Source: Taudactylus pleione (lineage: Eukaryota; Chordata; Amphibia; Anura; Myobatrachidae). Taken from it: 64,000 nt of DNA. Position numbers and translations under genes: made by a program. The stretch lies in the NCBI GenBank assembly GCA_031769625.1, contig JAUIMM010000003.1:555001-619000 (forward strand), in the 5' to 3' direction. Below, piece by piece: positions 20,886 to 32,369 of this stretch. Under the pieces are notes generated by a model that was not told the DNA's origin, did no database searches, and was given only the letters and a program-made list of their open reading frames with translations. The first letter of the stretch is position 1; every line of letters starts with the position of its first letter.

Positions 20886-21249
20886 GGAGGGGTGGGGAAC
20901 CTTTTTTCTGCCGAGGGCCATTTAGATATATAGAACATTATTCGCAGGCCTGGTGCAGGCCACGCCCCCACCATGTGACATCACACGGGGGGCGGGTCCA
21001 CAATCGCCGGTGATTACAGCAATGCCCGGAGCATCCCCAGGATGCTCCGGAGAGCTGTAAGGGCAGCGGTGTGACCGTCTGAGACGTCCTAAGGATGCTC
21101 CAGGTGGCACTGCTGCATAGATTCTGGCTGCAGGGTGACATTCTAGGCACCCTGCTAGCCAGATGAGGCTAGAAGAAAAAAACTCAGAGGGCCAGGCCAT
21201 GTGATTACGGGGGCCTAATACGGCCCCCGGGCTTGAGATCCCCGTCCCA
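20886..21249. mobile_element. hAT-like element (GGGGTGGGGAACC type)
   Basis: The left end GGGGTGGGGAACCTTTTTTC and right end CCGGGCTTGAGATCCCCGTCCC are typical of a vertebrate hAT non-autonomous family. The flanks are GTTAAACA and GTTATACA, an 8-bp duplication with one mismatch. Confidence 0.75.
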
Positions 21250-21422
21250 GTTATACAGGAATGGGTGAGGTATATTACCTGAGTACTTATGAGTTACAAG
21301 GACAGATTAGGAAATCAAAAGAAATGTTTCCAACACATCGGTGCTGAAATGCCCACATCAGGCTGCACCCGGAAGGTTGCCAAGGCCAGTAAATGATCAA
21401 GGGGGAGATGTACTAAGCCTGA

Positions 21423-21779
21423 GGGGGTATATTTACTAAAGAAAGTGAGAGAGGTTTTAGAAGCGGAGATGTTGCCCATAGCAACCAATCAAATTCTGTT
21501 TTTCTAGCACCTTCTAGAATAGGGGTGGGCAATAAGTGCCTCCCCCCCAAGCTGTTGTAGAACTACACATCCCAGAATGCCCTTCTACAGTTTTGCAGTT
21601 TTGCTATTTAACCATGCTAAAACTGTTGCAAGGCATGCTGGGACGTGTAGTCCCAGCAACACCCTTGTTCTCCAGCAACACCCTTGTTCTAGAAGATAAT
21701 AGCTAGAATCTAATTGGTTGCTATGGGCAACATCTCCACTTCTAAAAAAAAAAAAACTCTCCCTTTAGTAAATATACCC
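21423..21779. mobile_element. GGGGTATATTTACTAAAG MITE, middle layer
   Basis: The ends are GGGGTATATTTACTAAAG and its complement. The body holds 'gttgcccatagcaaccaatc' and 'ttctagaagataatagctag', as in copies at 25422-25571 and 57496-57689. It is itself interrupted at 21520. Confidence 0.8.
21520..21686. mobile_element. hAT-like insertion, inner layer
   Basis: It begins TAGGGGTGGGCAATAAG and is bounded by a perfect 8-bp duplication TTCTAGAA (21512-21519 and 21687-21694). It contains the 'cccagaatgcc' / 'ggcatgctggga' arms of the 4224 family. Confidence 0.8.
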
Positions 21780-22139
21780 TTTGGAGATAAAGTGGAGATA
21801 GATAAAGTACCAACCAATCGGCTCATAAATGTCACTTTACAGGTTGTGTTTGAAAAGTGACAGGAGCTGATTGGTTGGTACTTTATCTCCGCCCACTTTA
21901 TCACTCTCCAGGGCTTAGTACATCCCTGATATGGGAGGGCAGTGTTTTCTAAAACTGGTGGAAGCACACATGGTCCAGCCTAATAAAAATGCCATCGTAT
22001 AACATGTAATATGTAACATCCATAGCCAGCTTCACAGCTACAGGGTAGAATGCATGCTGAAGCTAAGCATATGGGTTTGTGTGACACCAATTCCTTTTGA
22101 TATAACAGTGTGTTGTGGGGCTTATTGATCTTTGGATAC

Positions 22140-22740
22140 ACCTTGGGGTATATTCGTCACACAAGCGGCTGCGCAGATCCGTCCATCTTTGAAGCAAAAG
22201 CAGAATCTGCTTTTGCGATTCCAGCACTGTGACCGACGTCGCAGGCTGGAAACACCATCGCGACCGATGGCTGCAGGAAGCTTCAGCTCCCGCAGCGTGA
22301 CCAGCACCCGGTCAGCTCCTTTGGACAGGCTGCGGGTGCTGGTCACGTAAGAGGCCAGGAATCTGCGTCTGCCGACGTAAACCCTGCCCTCGTCCCTCTC
22401 GGGAAAACGGGGGGGGGGGCAACACACCCCCGTTTACGGAAACGGTGACCAGCCGCGCTCCAGCTCCACCCCGCAAGGGCCGCGTCATGTCATTCATGAT
22501 GTGGCTTGGGTGGTGGGGTTTCTGTCAGCGTAATCTCAGGACCCCTTCTGCACAAGCGCAGAACGGAAAATTCGGAGATGTGCGTTCATCATCGGATCAG
22601 AGTACATCTCTTTACCAGGCCCTCTGTGCGTACACACCGCGGGGAGAAAGCGCTGTGTGACTTTATGGTAACTTAGACACGTGCACAGCTGTAAAGCATA
22701 GACCACTTGGGCGAATGACGCATTGCATCTGGAGCAGGCC
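22140..22740. repeat. Hairpin-rich unclassified repeat
   Basis: Three perfect or near-perfect hairpins: GCAAAAGCAG/CTGCTTTTGC (about 22194-22218), GACCAGCACCCG/CGGGTGCTGGTC (22299-22346) and an AAACGGGGG/CCCCCGTTT pair (22413-22436). This looks like the body of a palindromic transposon, but I could not fix the ends. Confidence 0.4.
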
Positions 22741-22880
22741 CTATGCAGACTACATTTGGGGACCCATGTGTAGTAGTGGTAATATCTGCAGTAGTCTGAG
22801 CAGGGCATTACTGTACATACAGATGATACTTTATCAGCTGGATGCGCTTGGAAATAATGTATAAGTTGCAGCAGCCGTAC

Positions 22881-22994
22881 CTGGCCTTTATCTGTGTATG
22901 AGAGAGCTTCTTCCACCAGTACGGAGACATCACTTGACAACAAATTCTCTGGAGTGAGGTGAGTGGCATTCAGACGCTTACAGAGCAGCTTTGC
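22881..22994 (-). CDS. AK8: AK8 exon 4
   Basis: 114 nt, 38 codons in phase 0. It starts AKLLCKRLNATHLTPENLL directly after the P-loop exon and ends DKGQ. The acceptor is 'ccccccgcag' and the donor GTACGG. The LCK-LN and LT-ENL spacing is that of the helix and NMP-binding entry of vertebrate AK8. The frame stays open through the acceptor, so a longer minus-strand frame (up to 23051) is visible, but the AG border fixes the exon start. Confidence 0.9.
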
Positions 22995-23713
22995 CTGCGG
23001 GGGGAGAGGAGAAGAAGACTCCAACTTTTTGCAAAAGAAAATAGGTTTCAAAGGCCTTTTCTATTTCATGCCAAGCGAATCTCTGCCTTATTCCAGCTAG
23101 TGCTTTAAATAAATGATCTATACACAAATGTATGTTTAAAACACAGCGATACTTCTCTGTTGTGTACGGAGGGAGGACGTGGAAGGGTCAGAGGCACGCA
23201 ACCAACAATGGCATAACAAGTTATTAAAAATATATATATATCTTGTGGTACAAACTACATAAGCCATTTACAATGCACCAGTCACCCACACAACGCTGAG
23301 GCAGCCATTTTGTGTGATAATAACCCAATGCTCAGGAGAATACAATGATGTTGTTTTTTTTATAATAAGAGGTGGGAAATGAGGAAATCATGGCAGAATA
23401 TATTCCTGTTTACCACACGATACACTTGTGCCTCCAGTTCCAATCGAATGGATGGGCTACATTCTCATGAATGCAGCCCATCCACAATATGGCCGCCTCC
23501 ACTGAGTGACCCCCCCACAAGGACTGTAGTAGATGCAGAGAGAAGCTTCTTAAAGTTCTTAACATATGTTACGATCAAAATTTATATTTTAAAAACACAA
23601 GAAATGTTTAGTATTTTTTTTTTCCCGATAATCACAGAACTTTTTTACCTCAGTATCCTGCTTTCCGAATTTTCACTCACAAATCTCATGGATTTCTTAC
23701 ACAGAGAAGAATA
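22995..23713. other. AK8 intron 3, unclassified part
   Basis: AT-rich sequence with short A and T tracts; no recognised repeat ends. Confidence 0.4.
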
Positions 23714-23715
23714 TA

Positions 23716-24147
23716 CAGGTTGAGTCTCCCATATCCAAAATGCTTGGGACCAGGGGTATTTTGGATATCGGAATATTCCGTATTTTGGAATATTTGCATA
23801 AAATCACTAAATATTTTGGGAATGGGACCCAAATCTAAACACAGAATGCATTTATGTTTTATATACACCTTATACACACAGCCTGCAGGTCATTTTATAC
23901 TATATTTTTAAGAATTTTGTGCATCAAAAAAAGTTTGTGTACATACATGAAATTAATTTATGTTTTATATACACATAGCCTGAAGGTTATTTTATATTAT
24001 ATTCTTAATAATTTGTGCTTTAAACAAAGTTTGTGTACATTGAACCATCAGAAAGCAAAGGTTTCACTTTCTCAGTCACGCTAAAAATATTCCGTATTTC
24101 GGAATATTCCGTATTTCGGAATATTTGGATATGGGAGACTCAACCTG
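23716..24147. mobile_element. Tigger-like element resembling mammalian MER44
   Basis: 432 bp with ends CAGGTTGAGTCTCCCATATC and its complement GACTCAACCTG, flanked by TA on both sides. The interior words 'aaaatgcttgggacca', 'gggaatgggacccaaatcta', 'ttatacacacagcctg' and 'gtacattgaaccatcagaaa' closely match the MER44/Tigger family as I remember it. There is no transposase. It lies in AK8 intron 3. Confidence 0.85.
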
Positions 24148-24149
24148 TA

Positions 24150-24572
24150 TTTATTAATGATTGGGACCTTTACTATGGAAGTTTTATTTTCTACATGGCA
24201 CTGTTTACTTCTATATGCAGTATTGCTTAGGATCCTTGTTACTATACTATACAATATCTATTATGGGTACTGATTATAAGTCAGCATGCGTGATATATAT
24301 CATCTACCATGGAGTTTGCTTGTTTCCCCAAAATTTTTGTAGGTTTTACTCGGGGTGCACCAAATTCATACTGGTTGGTGATTGGAGGATATAATTGGCC
24401 TTACTCTGTGCGTTGATGTCTGTGCTAGGGAATTAAATTATAAGCTCGTCTGCACAGGGACAGATGTGAATGCAAGTGATGACTGTACACTGCTGTGTAA
24501 TATGTTCAATCTATACACATAAAGGATAATAATATGGAGATACTACATTTTGAAATTAAAATTGGTGAAAAC
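24150..24572. other. AK8 intron 3, unclassified part
   Basis: AT-rich; no feature supported. Confidence 0.4.
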
Positions 24573-24575
24573 ATA

Positions 24576-25410
24576 GGCCCGTATTCAATTTGATTCGCAC
24601 CCGCGATACTTTTTCGGCTGGCAGACTTGTCGCCTATATCGCGTGTTTTGGGTGCGAAAACTTTTTGCGTGCGCCCCCGCGATTCCCCGTATTCAATCTG
24701 AAAGTACGCGAAAACGGCACCCGGCCTGACACCCCCCAAAAGATGCACTGACATGGGGGATCACTATGGATACCCCCGAATTGGCCTGCTGAAGGTATTT
24801 GGGGTATTTAAATGGTCTCAATAGGTGCTGTTTTGCGTATTTGCATAAGGGGTGAAGAATAGCATTTTGAAGGTTTTTTGTTGAAAATAACTAGTCCCAG
24901 CAAATTTTGGCTACCTGAATATGGGGAGTAGCATATTTTAAAAGTTGCTAAAGTGAAGATTTAAAAATCGTAAAAAAAAACACCAGCCGCAAGCACCTGC
25001 AACGTAAAAACACTGTGGGCATACCTGGGGACCCCCCTGGAGTCTATTTCGCTAGTTTTTAAGTGTGTACCCCAACTTTGATCTTTTTCGTCCCCAAAAT
25101 GAAAGTACTTTTTTGGGGTGTTCTGAAGTATTTTTTTAAACTTTTTTTTTGACACAGTTTATCTTTGGGGGGCTGTCCCAAGGGTGCTGGGTGGTTTTCC
25201 GACTTTTGCACCCCAAAACCCCAATTCTGCACTTTTTTTCACCTGCTATTCATAGGCGAAACTTTTTCGCCAGGTCCATTGCATTGACTTTCCGCATCGG
25301 CGAAAAGTATTTGTAATTGAATACGGGGATAAGTTTCCGCCTGGCGAAATGATGTCATCGGCGATACTTTTCGCGGATATGGACTTTTTGCCTCAAATTG
25401 AATACGGGCC
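24576..25410. mobile_element. GGCCCGTATTCAATTTG element (PIF/Harbinger-like)
   Basis: 835 bp with ends GGCCCGTATTCAATTTGA and CAAATTGAATACGGGCC and an ATA duplication (24573-24575 and 25411-25413). Same family as 6801-7611 and 35754-36603, in similar length. Non-autonomous. Confidence 0.82.
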
Positions 25411-25421
25411 ATAAGCCCTTA

Positions 25422-25571
25422 GGGGTATATTTACTAAAGTGCAGGGTTTTTTAGAAGTGGAGATGTTGCCCAAAGTAACCAATCAGATTCTATTTATTTA
25501 ACTAGAACCTTCTAGAAGATAATAGCTAGAATCTCCACTTCTAAAAATCCACACTTTAGTAAATATACCCC
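25422..25571. mobile_element. GGGGTATATTTACTAAAG MITE
   Basis: A 150-bp palindromic element: GGGGTATATTTACTAAAGTG to CACTTTAGTAAATATACCCC, with the 'aaccaatcagattct' and 'ttctagaagataatagctag' body. Confidence 0.8.
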
Positions 25572-25927
25572 GCAGAGTAAACTGTATTCAAAATACATAC
25601 TGTATTTCTTCTCTACTGACACATAAATCATGACAAGTTTAGGCAAGCCCTAACGTGGAGTCTAATTGGTAGATAACTCTACCTTACACCTACACAGTGG
25701 ACTCCGGCAGCCAATCAGAGCACACTAGCCTAGTTTTGAAACCTACCTGTCAGGTCACTAAAATGGACTCTGTATGCAATAGCTGCTCTACTTTTCAATT
25801 TAACTTTTTTTTTTTAATATAATTGGCTGGGAAAAAGCTCCATTCACATCCCACAAACCATGTCCAGATCTTTCTGCCCAAGCCCATTAGTTGTAAAGCA
25901 CTGAGCAGGAGATCCCTGTATACGTAC

Positions 25928-25977
25928 CATAGTGTGTTTTCCTGAGGCAGGTGGGCCCAAAACAAAAATTCTTGGAA
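25928..25977 (-). CDS. AK8: AK8 exon 3, P-loop exon
   Basis: 50 nt. With the last G of exon 2 it reads VPRIFVLGPPASGKHTM. It has a strong acceptor ('gtgccccacag') and donor (GTACGTA). GPPASGKHT is the nucleotide-binding P-loop; the adenylate kinase pattern GxPxxGKxT is kept, with His in the variable slot before Thr. Such a short exon is easily missed by frame searches; it was recognised from the peptide and its two splice borders. Confidence 0.93.
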
Positions 25978-26061
25978 CTGTGGGGCACAAACACAGTCAT
26001 TATAATCATATTTAACCATTAACATTCCTATAGTGTTAATTACCGGAAGTATGTTATAGAG

Positions 26062-26582
26062 GGGATGTGGTCGGCATCCCGGTGTGCGGGATACCGACGG
26101 TCTAAATACCGGCGGCGAAATCCAGACAGCGTTGGGATCCCGTCACCATTACCCCGACCGCCGGTATCCCGAAGGTAAGTATCAACAGTTAGGGGAGGGT
26201 TAGGGTTAGGCACTAGGGGGAGGGTCAGGGTTAGTCACCGAGGAGGGATGGTTAGGTTTAGGGTGCGGGGATGGGGAGGTTAGGTTTAAGGCACTAGGGG
26301 GGGGAGGTTAGGTTTAGGCACCGGGGAGGGAGTGTTAGGTTTAGGGTGCGGGGAGGTTAGGCTTAGGCACTAGGGGGGAGGTTAGGTTTAGGCACCGGGG
26401 AGGGAGGGTTAGGCACTAAGGGGGGAGGTTAGGTTTAGGCACCGGGGAGGGAGGGTTAGGGTAGCGGGTAGGGTTAGTGCTAGCATACTTACCTATGGGT
26501 GTCGGGATTCTGACTGTTATGATGCCGCTGTCGGTATTCTGACCAGCGACATCCCAGCCGCCGGCCATCCATACCCAACCCA
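26062..26582. mobile_element. GC-rich family element with TTAGGG core
   Basis: 521 bp between TTATAGAG (26054-26061) and TTACAGAG (26583-26590), an 8-bp duplication with one mismatch. It starts GGGATGTGGTCGGCATCCCG. About 300 bp of the core is tandem GGAGGTTAGGTTTAGGCACC-type units. A good reference copy of the family. Confidence 0.85.
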
Positions 26583-26881
26583 TTACAGAGGTGTGTTAGC
26601 TGGGCTGGAACGGCCTAGTTTATATTATGTTACTGTAGCCTAGCCTCGAATCTGTCATTACAGAAATACTGTGACAATGACTAAGAATAAGCACCTCCAT
26701 TATTATATGTCATATGCAAGATTGAAATTCAGAGAAAATCAGAGATTAATAGTCTAATTTCTGCCAGAAAACCCATATAAATACCATTGATGTAGTTGGT
26801 AAGATTTCAAGAGCACCTGAGACAACAATTTTGTGGGTTGAACCTTAGATTTTATGAGAGTGTACCTTCTCAATTCGTAGG

Positions 26882-27021
26882 AGCCTAGAGTTCATTCTAG
26901 CACCCTGCACCTGTCACAACCCATGCAGTTCCTCTTTCCTGCCTGGGGTGTCGCTCTCTGCACTGGTGCTTCTGGAACTGCCCTGGTTGGGAAAGATACA
27001 GGGTGCTAGAATGAAGGCTAG
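26882..27021. mobile_element. Palindromic TTCATTCTAGCACCC element
   Basis: The left arm 'gttcattctagcaccctgc' pairs with 'gggtgctagaatgaaggc'. It has an internal 'ggggtgtcgctctctgcac' block, shared with the larger copy at 42935-43160. Confidence 0.6.
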
Positions 27022-27109
27022 GAGCCAGTGCCTCATGAATATTGCTCAGTGCATTCATAGGCTACACAGTGATGAATATTGGTTCATCCCACAGAATTCT
27101 ACCTCAACA

Positions 27110-27860
27110 GAAGGCTGGGCCAGTGATAATTTTTGTAGACGAAAATTCTGACTAAACATAATCGTCGACTACATTATTATTAATGAAGTAAAAGAAAAAA
27201 AAAAAATGTAGTCGACGATCACTTTTAGTAAAAATTTTTGTCGACAAAAATGAACACTAAGAGTGGCCCAGTTACAAATCCGGCCATTAAATGCATATTC
27301 GGAATGTAACGATAATGAAAATATAGATGTTTTAATAACGAAAATTCCGATGAAATCTGCGTTCAATTTTAAATAAGTGACTAAGACTAAAACTACATTT
27401 TAATGCCTTGTCAAAACAAACACTGGTCACTACATACACTACTTTCTATTTTTATAGTAGGGTTATTTAAAATGTTTAAAGAACAAGTATCTGTTCTAGA
27501 TAGTTGCAGAGAATAAATATGACCTGTATGAAGGAATTATGATGGTGTGTTGCACTTGTTCTAACAAACTTAAGGCATAAATTTGTATATGATATATGGG
27601 AGAAGTACTACGGTACGTCAGTATGTAACACATTCTCAACCTACTGAGCCTAAATTACCAAACACATACTTAAACGTATGCTGACATTTTTTTTAGAGAA
27701 AAGTTCTTCAGTAAGATCCATTACAGTATCATTAAACCGTTGGCAAAAATTATGACTAAACATTGACTGAAATTAGACTAAAATGAAAACTGAAATCCAC
27801 TGACTAAATCGTGACTAAAACAAAGCAAAAAACGTGACTTTAAACCAATCACACTTTTAA
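27110..27860. repeat. GACTAAAA-type repeat with GTCGAC hairpin
   Basis: The arms 'aatcgtcgactacatt' and 'aatgtagtcgacgatcac' (about 27160-27221) form a hairpin around a poly-A loop. Downstream there are recurring 'gactaaaatgaaaactgaaa' and 'gactaaatcgtgactaaaac' words, typical of an old vertebrate repeat. I do not assign a family. Confidence 0.5.
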
Positions 27861-28213
27861 ATAAGCGACAGACTAAAATTAAGTGTATAATCCTTCTATA
27901 TTTAAAACACTGGTGTCACCCTCCCCTAGAACCACATCATTTGGAGACAATTTCATTATTTAGCAGTCCGGTGTACTGAATGTGTATAAATGTATATGCG
28001 CTCCTTTAAACATGTGGACAAAGTTGTATTTAAGTGTCAGAGGCGTCCATTCATGTCGCAACACAGAGGTTTTCCCGGATGTCTCCTTTATGCTCTAAAG
28101 ACCTGCACTAGTACAAGCTCTGATAACTGATAGCCTAATTGTCAGCACTAATGCCATTTTTATATGGCGTTAGCCAACAGAGCCCCGCTAATTCTTATCG
28201 GAAGGAGATTCCA

Positions 28214-28779
28214 TAGGCAAACGCAGGGGGGGTTCCGTCTGCCTGGAAACCCCCCTCCCCAGCCCACACCATGACCACAATAGAAATAGTAATACAATGG
28301 AATTTTACTAGTGCTGCATGTTCTTCTCAGTATCACAAATTAAATAATTAGCACCACCTGTGGATCTTTTAACATGTATCAGCCAGTAATAAATAACCTG
28401 TGCACCAACTAGGAGATCTGGAAAACATTCACTGTTAGGTATGCACTGCTATGGAGCCCAATATGTACGTATATGTCCAGGGCAGTGCTAGGTTCTTCTG
28501 CTGCTCCCCCAGACTCCCAGACTTGCTCCCATGCTCTGGAATGGTGCTCACATCTAAAATAAATACATTCAGCTCAGGCAGGATGGCCTACTGCCGTATC
28601 TCATGGCTTACTGTGATCACTGGTCCTCTATATACTGGAATTATCACACACAATACATTTTGTATGATGCATATTAAAGCTGGTTAAGTACTAATTCTAC
28701 TCTCTTCATGGACTGGCCACACTCACTCTAAAATCAGGCATTTGGAAACCCCCCTCTAGAAATCCTGCGTTTGCCACTG
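28214..28779. mobile_element. GGCAAACGCAGGG inverted-repeat element
   Basis: The left end 'taggcaaacgcaggggggg' and 'ggaaacccccct' pair with 'ggaaacccccctctagaaat' and 'cctgcgtttgccactg' at the right end. The body is AT-rich. No clear target duplication. Confidence 0.6.
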
Positions 28780-28844
28780 ATAAGGCATCAATTTGGATCC
28801 CTCCGTCCCTCACCATGGACATGAATGACCTCCAGTAAGGTCAC

Positions 28845-29175
28845 CAGGGGCGTATCTATAATGGGTGCAGGGTGTGCAGTGCACACGGGTCTAGGGGCGG
28901 CCTGCACCGCACACCCTGCACCCATATTATTTAAAACTTACCTTTCCGAGGTCCCGTGCCGGGTCTCAGCGCTGTACAAAAAGCCGGAAAAATGGTCGCG
29001 GCGGCCATTTTTCCAGCGTTTTGCGCATGCGCAGTAGACTCCGGGCACACTCTAGTGCCCAGAGTCTATTAATGCTCCGGTGGCCGGCCAGCCGTGTAAG
29101 TCAGCTGCCGGGAAGAGAGGAGGGGGCCCGGACGGGGAATGCACATGGGCCCCCTCCTCTCTAAAGACACCCCTG
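28845..29175. mobile_element. hAT-like element, CAGGGGCGTATCTATAATGGG family
   Basis: 331 bp from CAGGGGCGTATCTATAATGG to GACACCCCTG with a perfect 8-bp duplication AAGGTCAC (28837-28844 and 29176-29183). It contains GC-rich palindromes, including 'ggtcgcggcggccattttt' and a TGCGCATGCGCA word. Other copies lie at 57723-58120, 43430-43754 (reversed), 39172-39285, 62880-63005 and 63541-63860. Confidence 0.88.
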
Positions 29176-29486
29176 AAGGTCACACATGCACAGTAGCAAT
29201 GCTGGGACAAACCGGTGGTGTAAACTTTTGCCGGTACTAATTAGCAGCGAAAGCATGGACGTTAGGGATCGCAGGACAGCTGCTTTATGGAAGAGCTTTC
29301 CCAGCACCAGAGCAATAATGAATTGCTCCAGTAGATTTGGACCTGCCGACACAAACTGTGGCGAGTCAGATCTTTAACTGAAAGGTGCCTTCGAGATTAT
29401 CCATGAATAGGGTCCTAAAAGACAAAAGGCAACAAATGCCCACATTGAGGTAAACTGTAAACTAAAAAACCTTATGTGAGATCAAT

Positions 29487-29699
29487 AGGGATGGTCATCC
29501 CTGCTCTATTACTCACCAGGCAGCTGGCCAATCAGAGTAGGGGACGTGGCTTCATGGGGCACATCGAGGGGTGGAGCTAGGCTTCATGTCCCAGAGTCAG
29601 GGAGAAGAAAAAAACCATTGCGGGGCACTGGGACATCGATGGTGGAGAACCATTGGATCTCAATCATCGATTGATGATCACCGTTGATGGCCATTCCTA
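29487..29699. mobile_element. TAGGGATGGTCATC MITE
   Basis: Inverted ends TAGGGATGGTCATC and GATGGCCATTCCTA bound about 210 bp. No coding capacity and no clear duplication. Confidence 0.5.
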
Positions 29700-31785
29700 G
29701 CCACACTGTGCCTAATTTAGAGATTTACGTAAATGTGATGTTCATGCAAATCTTCAATGTTTTGAGATTTGCGCAGAAGCTGCAGTGCAGATCTGGGGCT
29801 GCAATGTCGCTTGCAGTCACAACATGCTGCTGGCATTTGGGTAGCCATGGGACAACGAAGACACTCGCAGTAACCCAAACGCCGCAACATGCTGCTGGCA
29901 TTTGGGTGCGGCGACGGGAAGAGTCCCAGAAAACAGGGAGATGTCGCCACGTTTTCTGGGCGTGCCGAAGCCAATGACTGCGTCCCTGGACACAGCTTCA
30001 GCGGCCCCAGATTTCTCAGGACATTCTCAGTAACCTGAGGGTTAGTCAGATGTCCGATGTTCATGCAGTTTGATCTAATGTTCCGTCTTAGGACGCAGCG
30101 GCAGATCAGAGAAACCGGCAGGAGGCATCTTTTTACACAAATGACATACTTTGGCAGCTGTCCATCTATAAATCAAACCCATTATACCTTGCAAGCCGTG
30201 AGTGCGCCATACAGCCAAAAATTGCACGGGTGCAGTGCAGAAAATACGCCTTAAAGCCTTTCTTTGGCACAAATAAAATGACAAAATAAACCTGGAAAGC
30301 TTAAAAAATAAACAAAAAAAAAACAAACAAAAAGGAAACACTGAAAAATGTTTACTGGCGGAAATCAAAAATCGGAATGTTCTACAGAAAAATAACCGCT
30401 GCCAAGTTTTTCCCACTCCCAAAACCACTTTTACCAGATCGTCACGTAAAGGGATCTTTTTTTTCGGCTTCCGAAAACTTGATCACGTCACTCGGAAAAT
30501 GCTTGAAGTCGATTGGGCCTGTGGATTTTTATAACTCACTCGTTTCTTTCCTTGATTAAACGCTCGGTTTTCTCGAAAACCCAACTCCGCGCACCTTGCA
30601 GTTCCAACTGTGCGTGCTGGAATTATTTATTAACATAGCCATGAAAGAGTGCTCTGTTGCCAAGATTAATCAACTTCTGCAAAGCACATCAAAGGAAATC
30701 AAGAAACCTCTCCATCCACAGATCCGTTTGAGGTTTAACGAGGAAAGTGATTTAAAATTCATAAGAAAACCCTCAAGGTATTGGATCTTTTATGCACGGC
30801 ATCTTTTTTTTTTTTGGACAAACGTTTGATAAGAAAAAGGAAACACTCTATTATATGCCTTGTATCAGGCTTTAATATTGCCCCGGGCTACTGTAAATGT
30901 TCGGTTTGTACTAAATATGCTTTTTCTTTACAGTTCTTATTGGATGGAACAAGCCAGTGGTCGTATATGAGGAATTCCATTCATCGCACAATGACGAAAC
31001 GCATTGATAGCGCAACCAGCTTTGGATTGCTTACACATTGCTTACACATTTTTATGCTCTGCAACTATGACATTTAAAAGAACAATGGCAAATAAAGGCT
31101 GATGTTGCTTTGTCAACTCCAGTTGAGACAAACTAGCTACGGACGTGCCGGCATTCGGCGATAAATTGGAGTAATGGTTTCTCGACTCCAGTGCTCAAGT
31201 ATCCCCGTCGGTTTTGCCATGCGTTCCTTTGCTGAAGGCCAGACCGACGAGAAACCAGCCAAATGCCAGACTTTAGAACAAATTAGAACGTTGGCTCATT
31301 ACTGATGTTTTTTTTTAGTTAGAAGACGATAAACCTCGGATTTACTACGCATCTGGTTTAGAACCTGCCGCAAAGCTGACGGCAAACCTGCCCAAAGAAT
31401 AGACCTGCCCCTGGCAGGCGAGTTCATGTGAAGCATTACATAGATAACTATGATCTGTGCTGGGTTTGTTTTATTAATATTGTTAAAAAAAAGTGTTAAA
31501 TATAAGAAAAAAAACGTGCGGGGTCTCCCCCAAATTATTAAGCAGGACAGAGCCTCTGAGCCTGGGTGGTATTGAAAAATAGGGGAAACAATATGGCGTG
31601 GGGCCTCTTTATCCCCCCTATTTTCCAATAACCAGCACTAGGCTGAACCAGCCGGGGCAGCTGATGATACACTGTAGCAGGAAGACACACGGCGTGGGGT
31701 CCACCTGCCATAGCAGCAACCAGTCCTAAACTGGTTAGCCCATGGGTGAAATCCCTAGGGAAGTGGAGGCTGCTGCTAAGGCTGT
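29700..31785. other. AK8 intron 2, unclassified part
   Basis: It holds a direct repeat of 'caacatgctgctggcatttgggt' (about 29821 and 29887) and otherwise unassigned sequence. No exon with splice borders recognised. Confidence 0.4.
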
Positions 31786-31789
31786 GTGT

Positions 31790-32285
31790 GGGGAGTGGGT
31801 GCAGTGTAGTGTAATGTATACGGGTAGCGGGTGCAGGGTTAGCGCGGTAGTCTAGTGTAGTGTAATGTGGTGTAGTGTAGTGTAAGCGGGGAGCGGATGT
31901 AGGGTTAACAGCGGTAGTGTTGTGTAGGTAGTTTGTGTGGGGAGCAGGGTTAGCGGTGTAGTGTAGTGTGTGCAGGGAGCTGGTGCAGTGTAGGTAGTTT
32001 GTGTGGGAAGCAGGGCTAGCTGTGTAGTGTAGTGTGTGCAGGGAGCGGGTGCAGTGTAGGTAGTTTGTGTGGGAAGCAGGGCTAGCTGTGTAGTGTAGTG
32101 TGTGCAGGGAGCGGGTGCAGTGTAGGTAGTTTGTGCATGGAGCTGATGTGGGTTAGCTGTGCAGTGGAGTATGTGCAGGGAGCGGGTGCAGTGTAGGTAG
32201 TTTGTGCGGGGAGCAGGGTTAGCGGTGTAGTGTAGTATAGTGTAGGTACTTTGCGCGGGAAGCGTATGCAGGGTTAGCGGCGTAG
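31790..32285. repeat. GTGTAG-rich minisatellite
   Basis: Irregular tandem units built from 'gtgtagtgtagtgtgtgcag', 'ggagcgggtgcagtgtagg' and 'tagtttgtgtggg'. A unit of about 60 bp recurs between 31930 and 32220. It lies in AK8 intron 2. Confidence 0.8.
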
Positions 32286-32312
32286 TGTAGGACAGCGCTG
32301 CAGAAGGTGAGT

Positions 32313-32368
32313 AATTAAAGACTAATTAAGCTAATTGGAAATTTTCCAATTGCTTAATTAGTCAATTG
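32313..32368. repeat. AT-rich hairpin
   Basis: 'gactaattaagctaattgg' pairs with 'ccaattgcttaattagtc' around a 'aaatttt' centre, directly after the minisatellite. Confidence 0.6.
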
Positions 32369-32369
32369 G

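Larger units (their letters stand above)
21401..21926. mobile_element. GATGTACTAAGCC MITE, outer layer of a triple nest
   Basis: The left end GGGAGATGTACTAAGCC pairs with GGCTTAGTACATCCC. The right arm still shows 'aagtaccaaccaatcggctc'. The left arm is cut after 'gcctga' by the next element, and the sequence resumes at 'tttggagataaagtgg', as in the uninterrupted half-copy at 7617. Confidence 0.8.

Noticed and set aside
26180..26500. Interstitial telomere
   Set aside because: The TTAGGG-like units are mixed with GCAC and G-runs and are bounded by transposon ends and an 8-bp duplication, so this is an element core, not telomere.
28960..29040. NRF1-like TGCGCATGCGCA as a promoter
   Set aside because: The word belongs to the hAT-like family and recurs in other copies of it, so it is not evidence for a promoter here.
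29161..29352. Minus-strand frame containing LVLGKLFHKAAV, considered as the AK8 P-loop exon
   Set aside because: It lacks GPPASGK and proper splice borders; the true P-loop exon is at 25928-25977.
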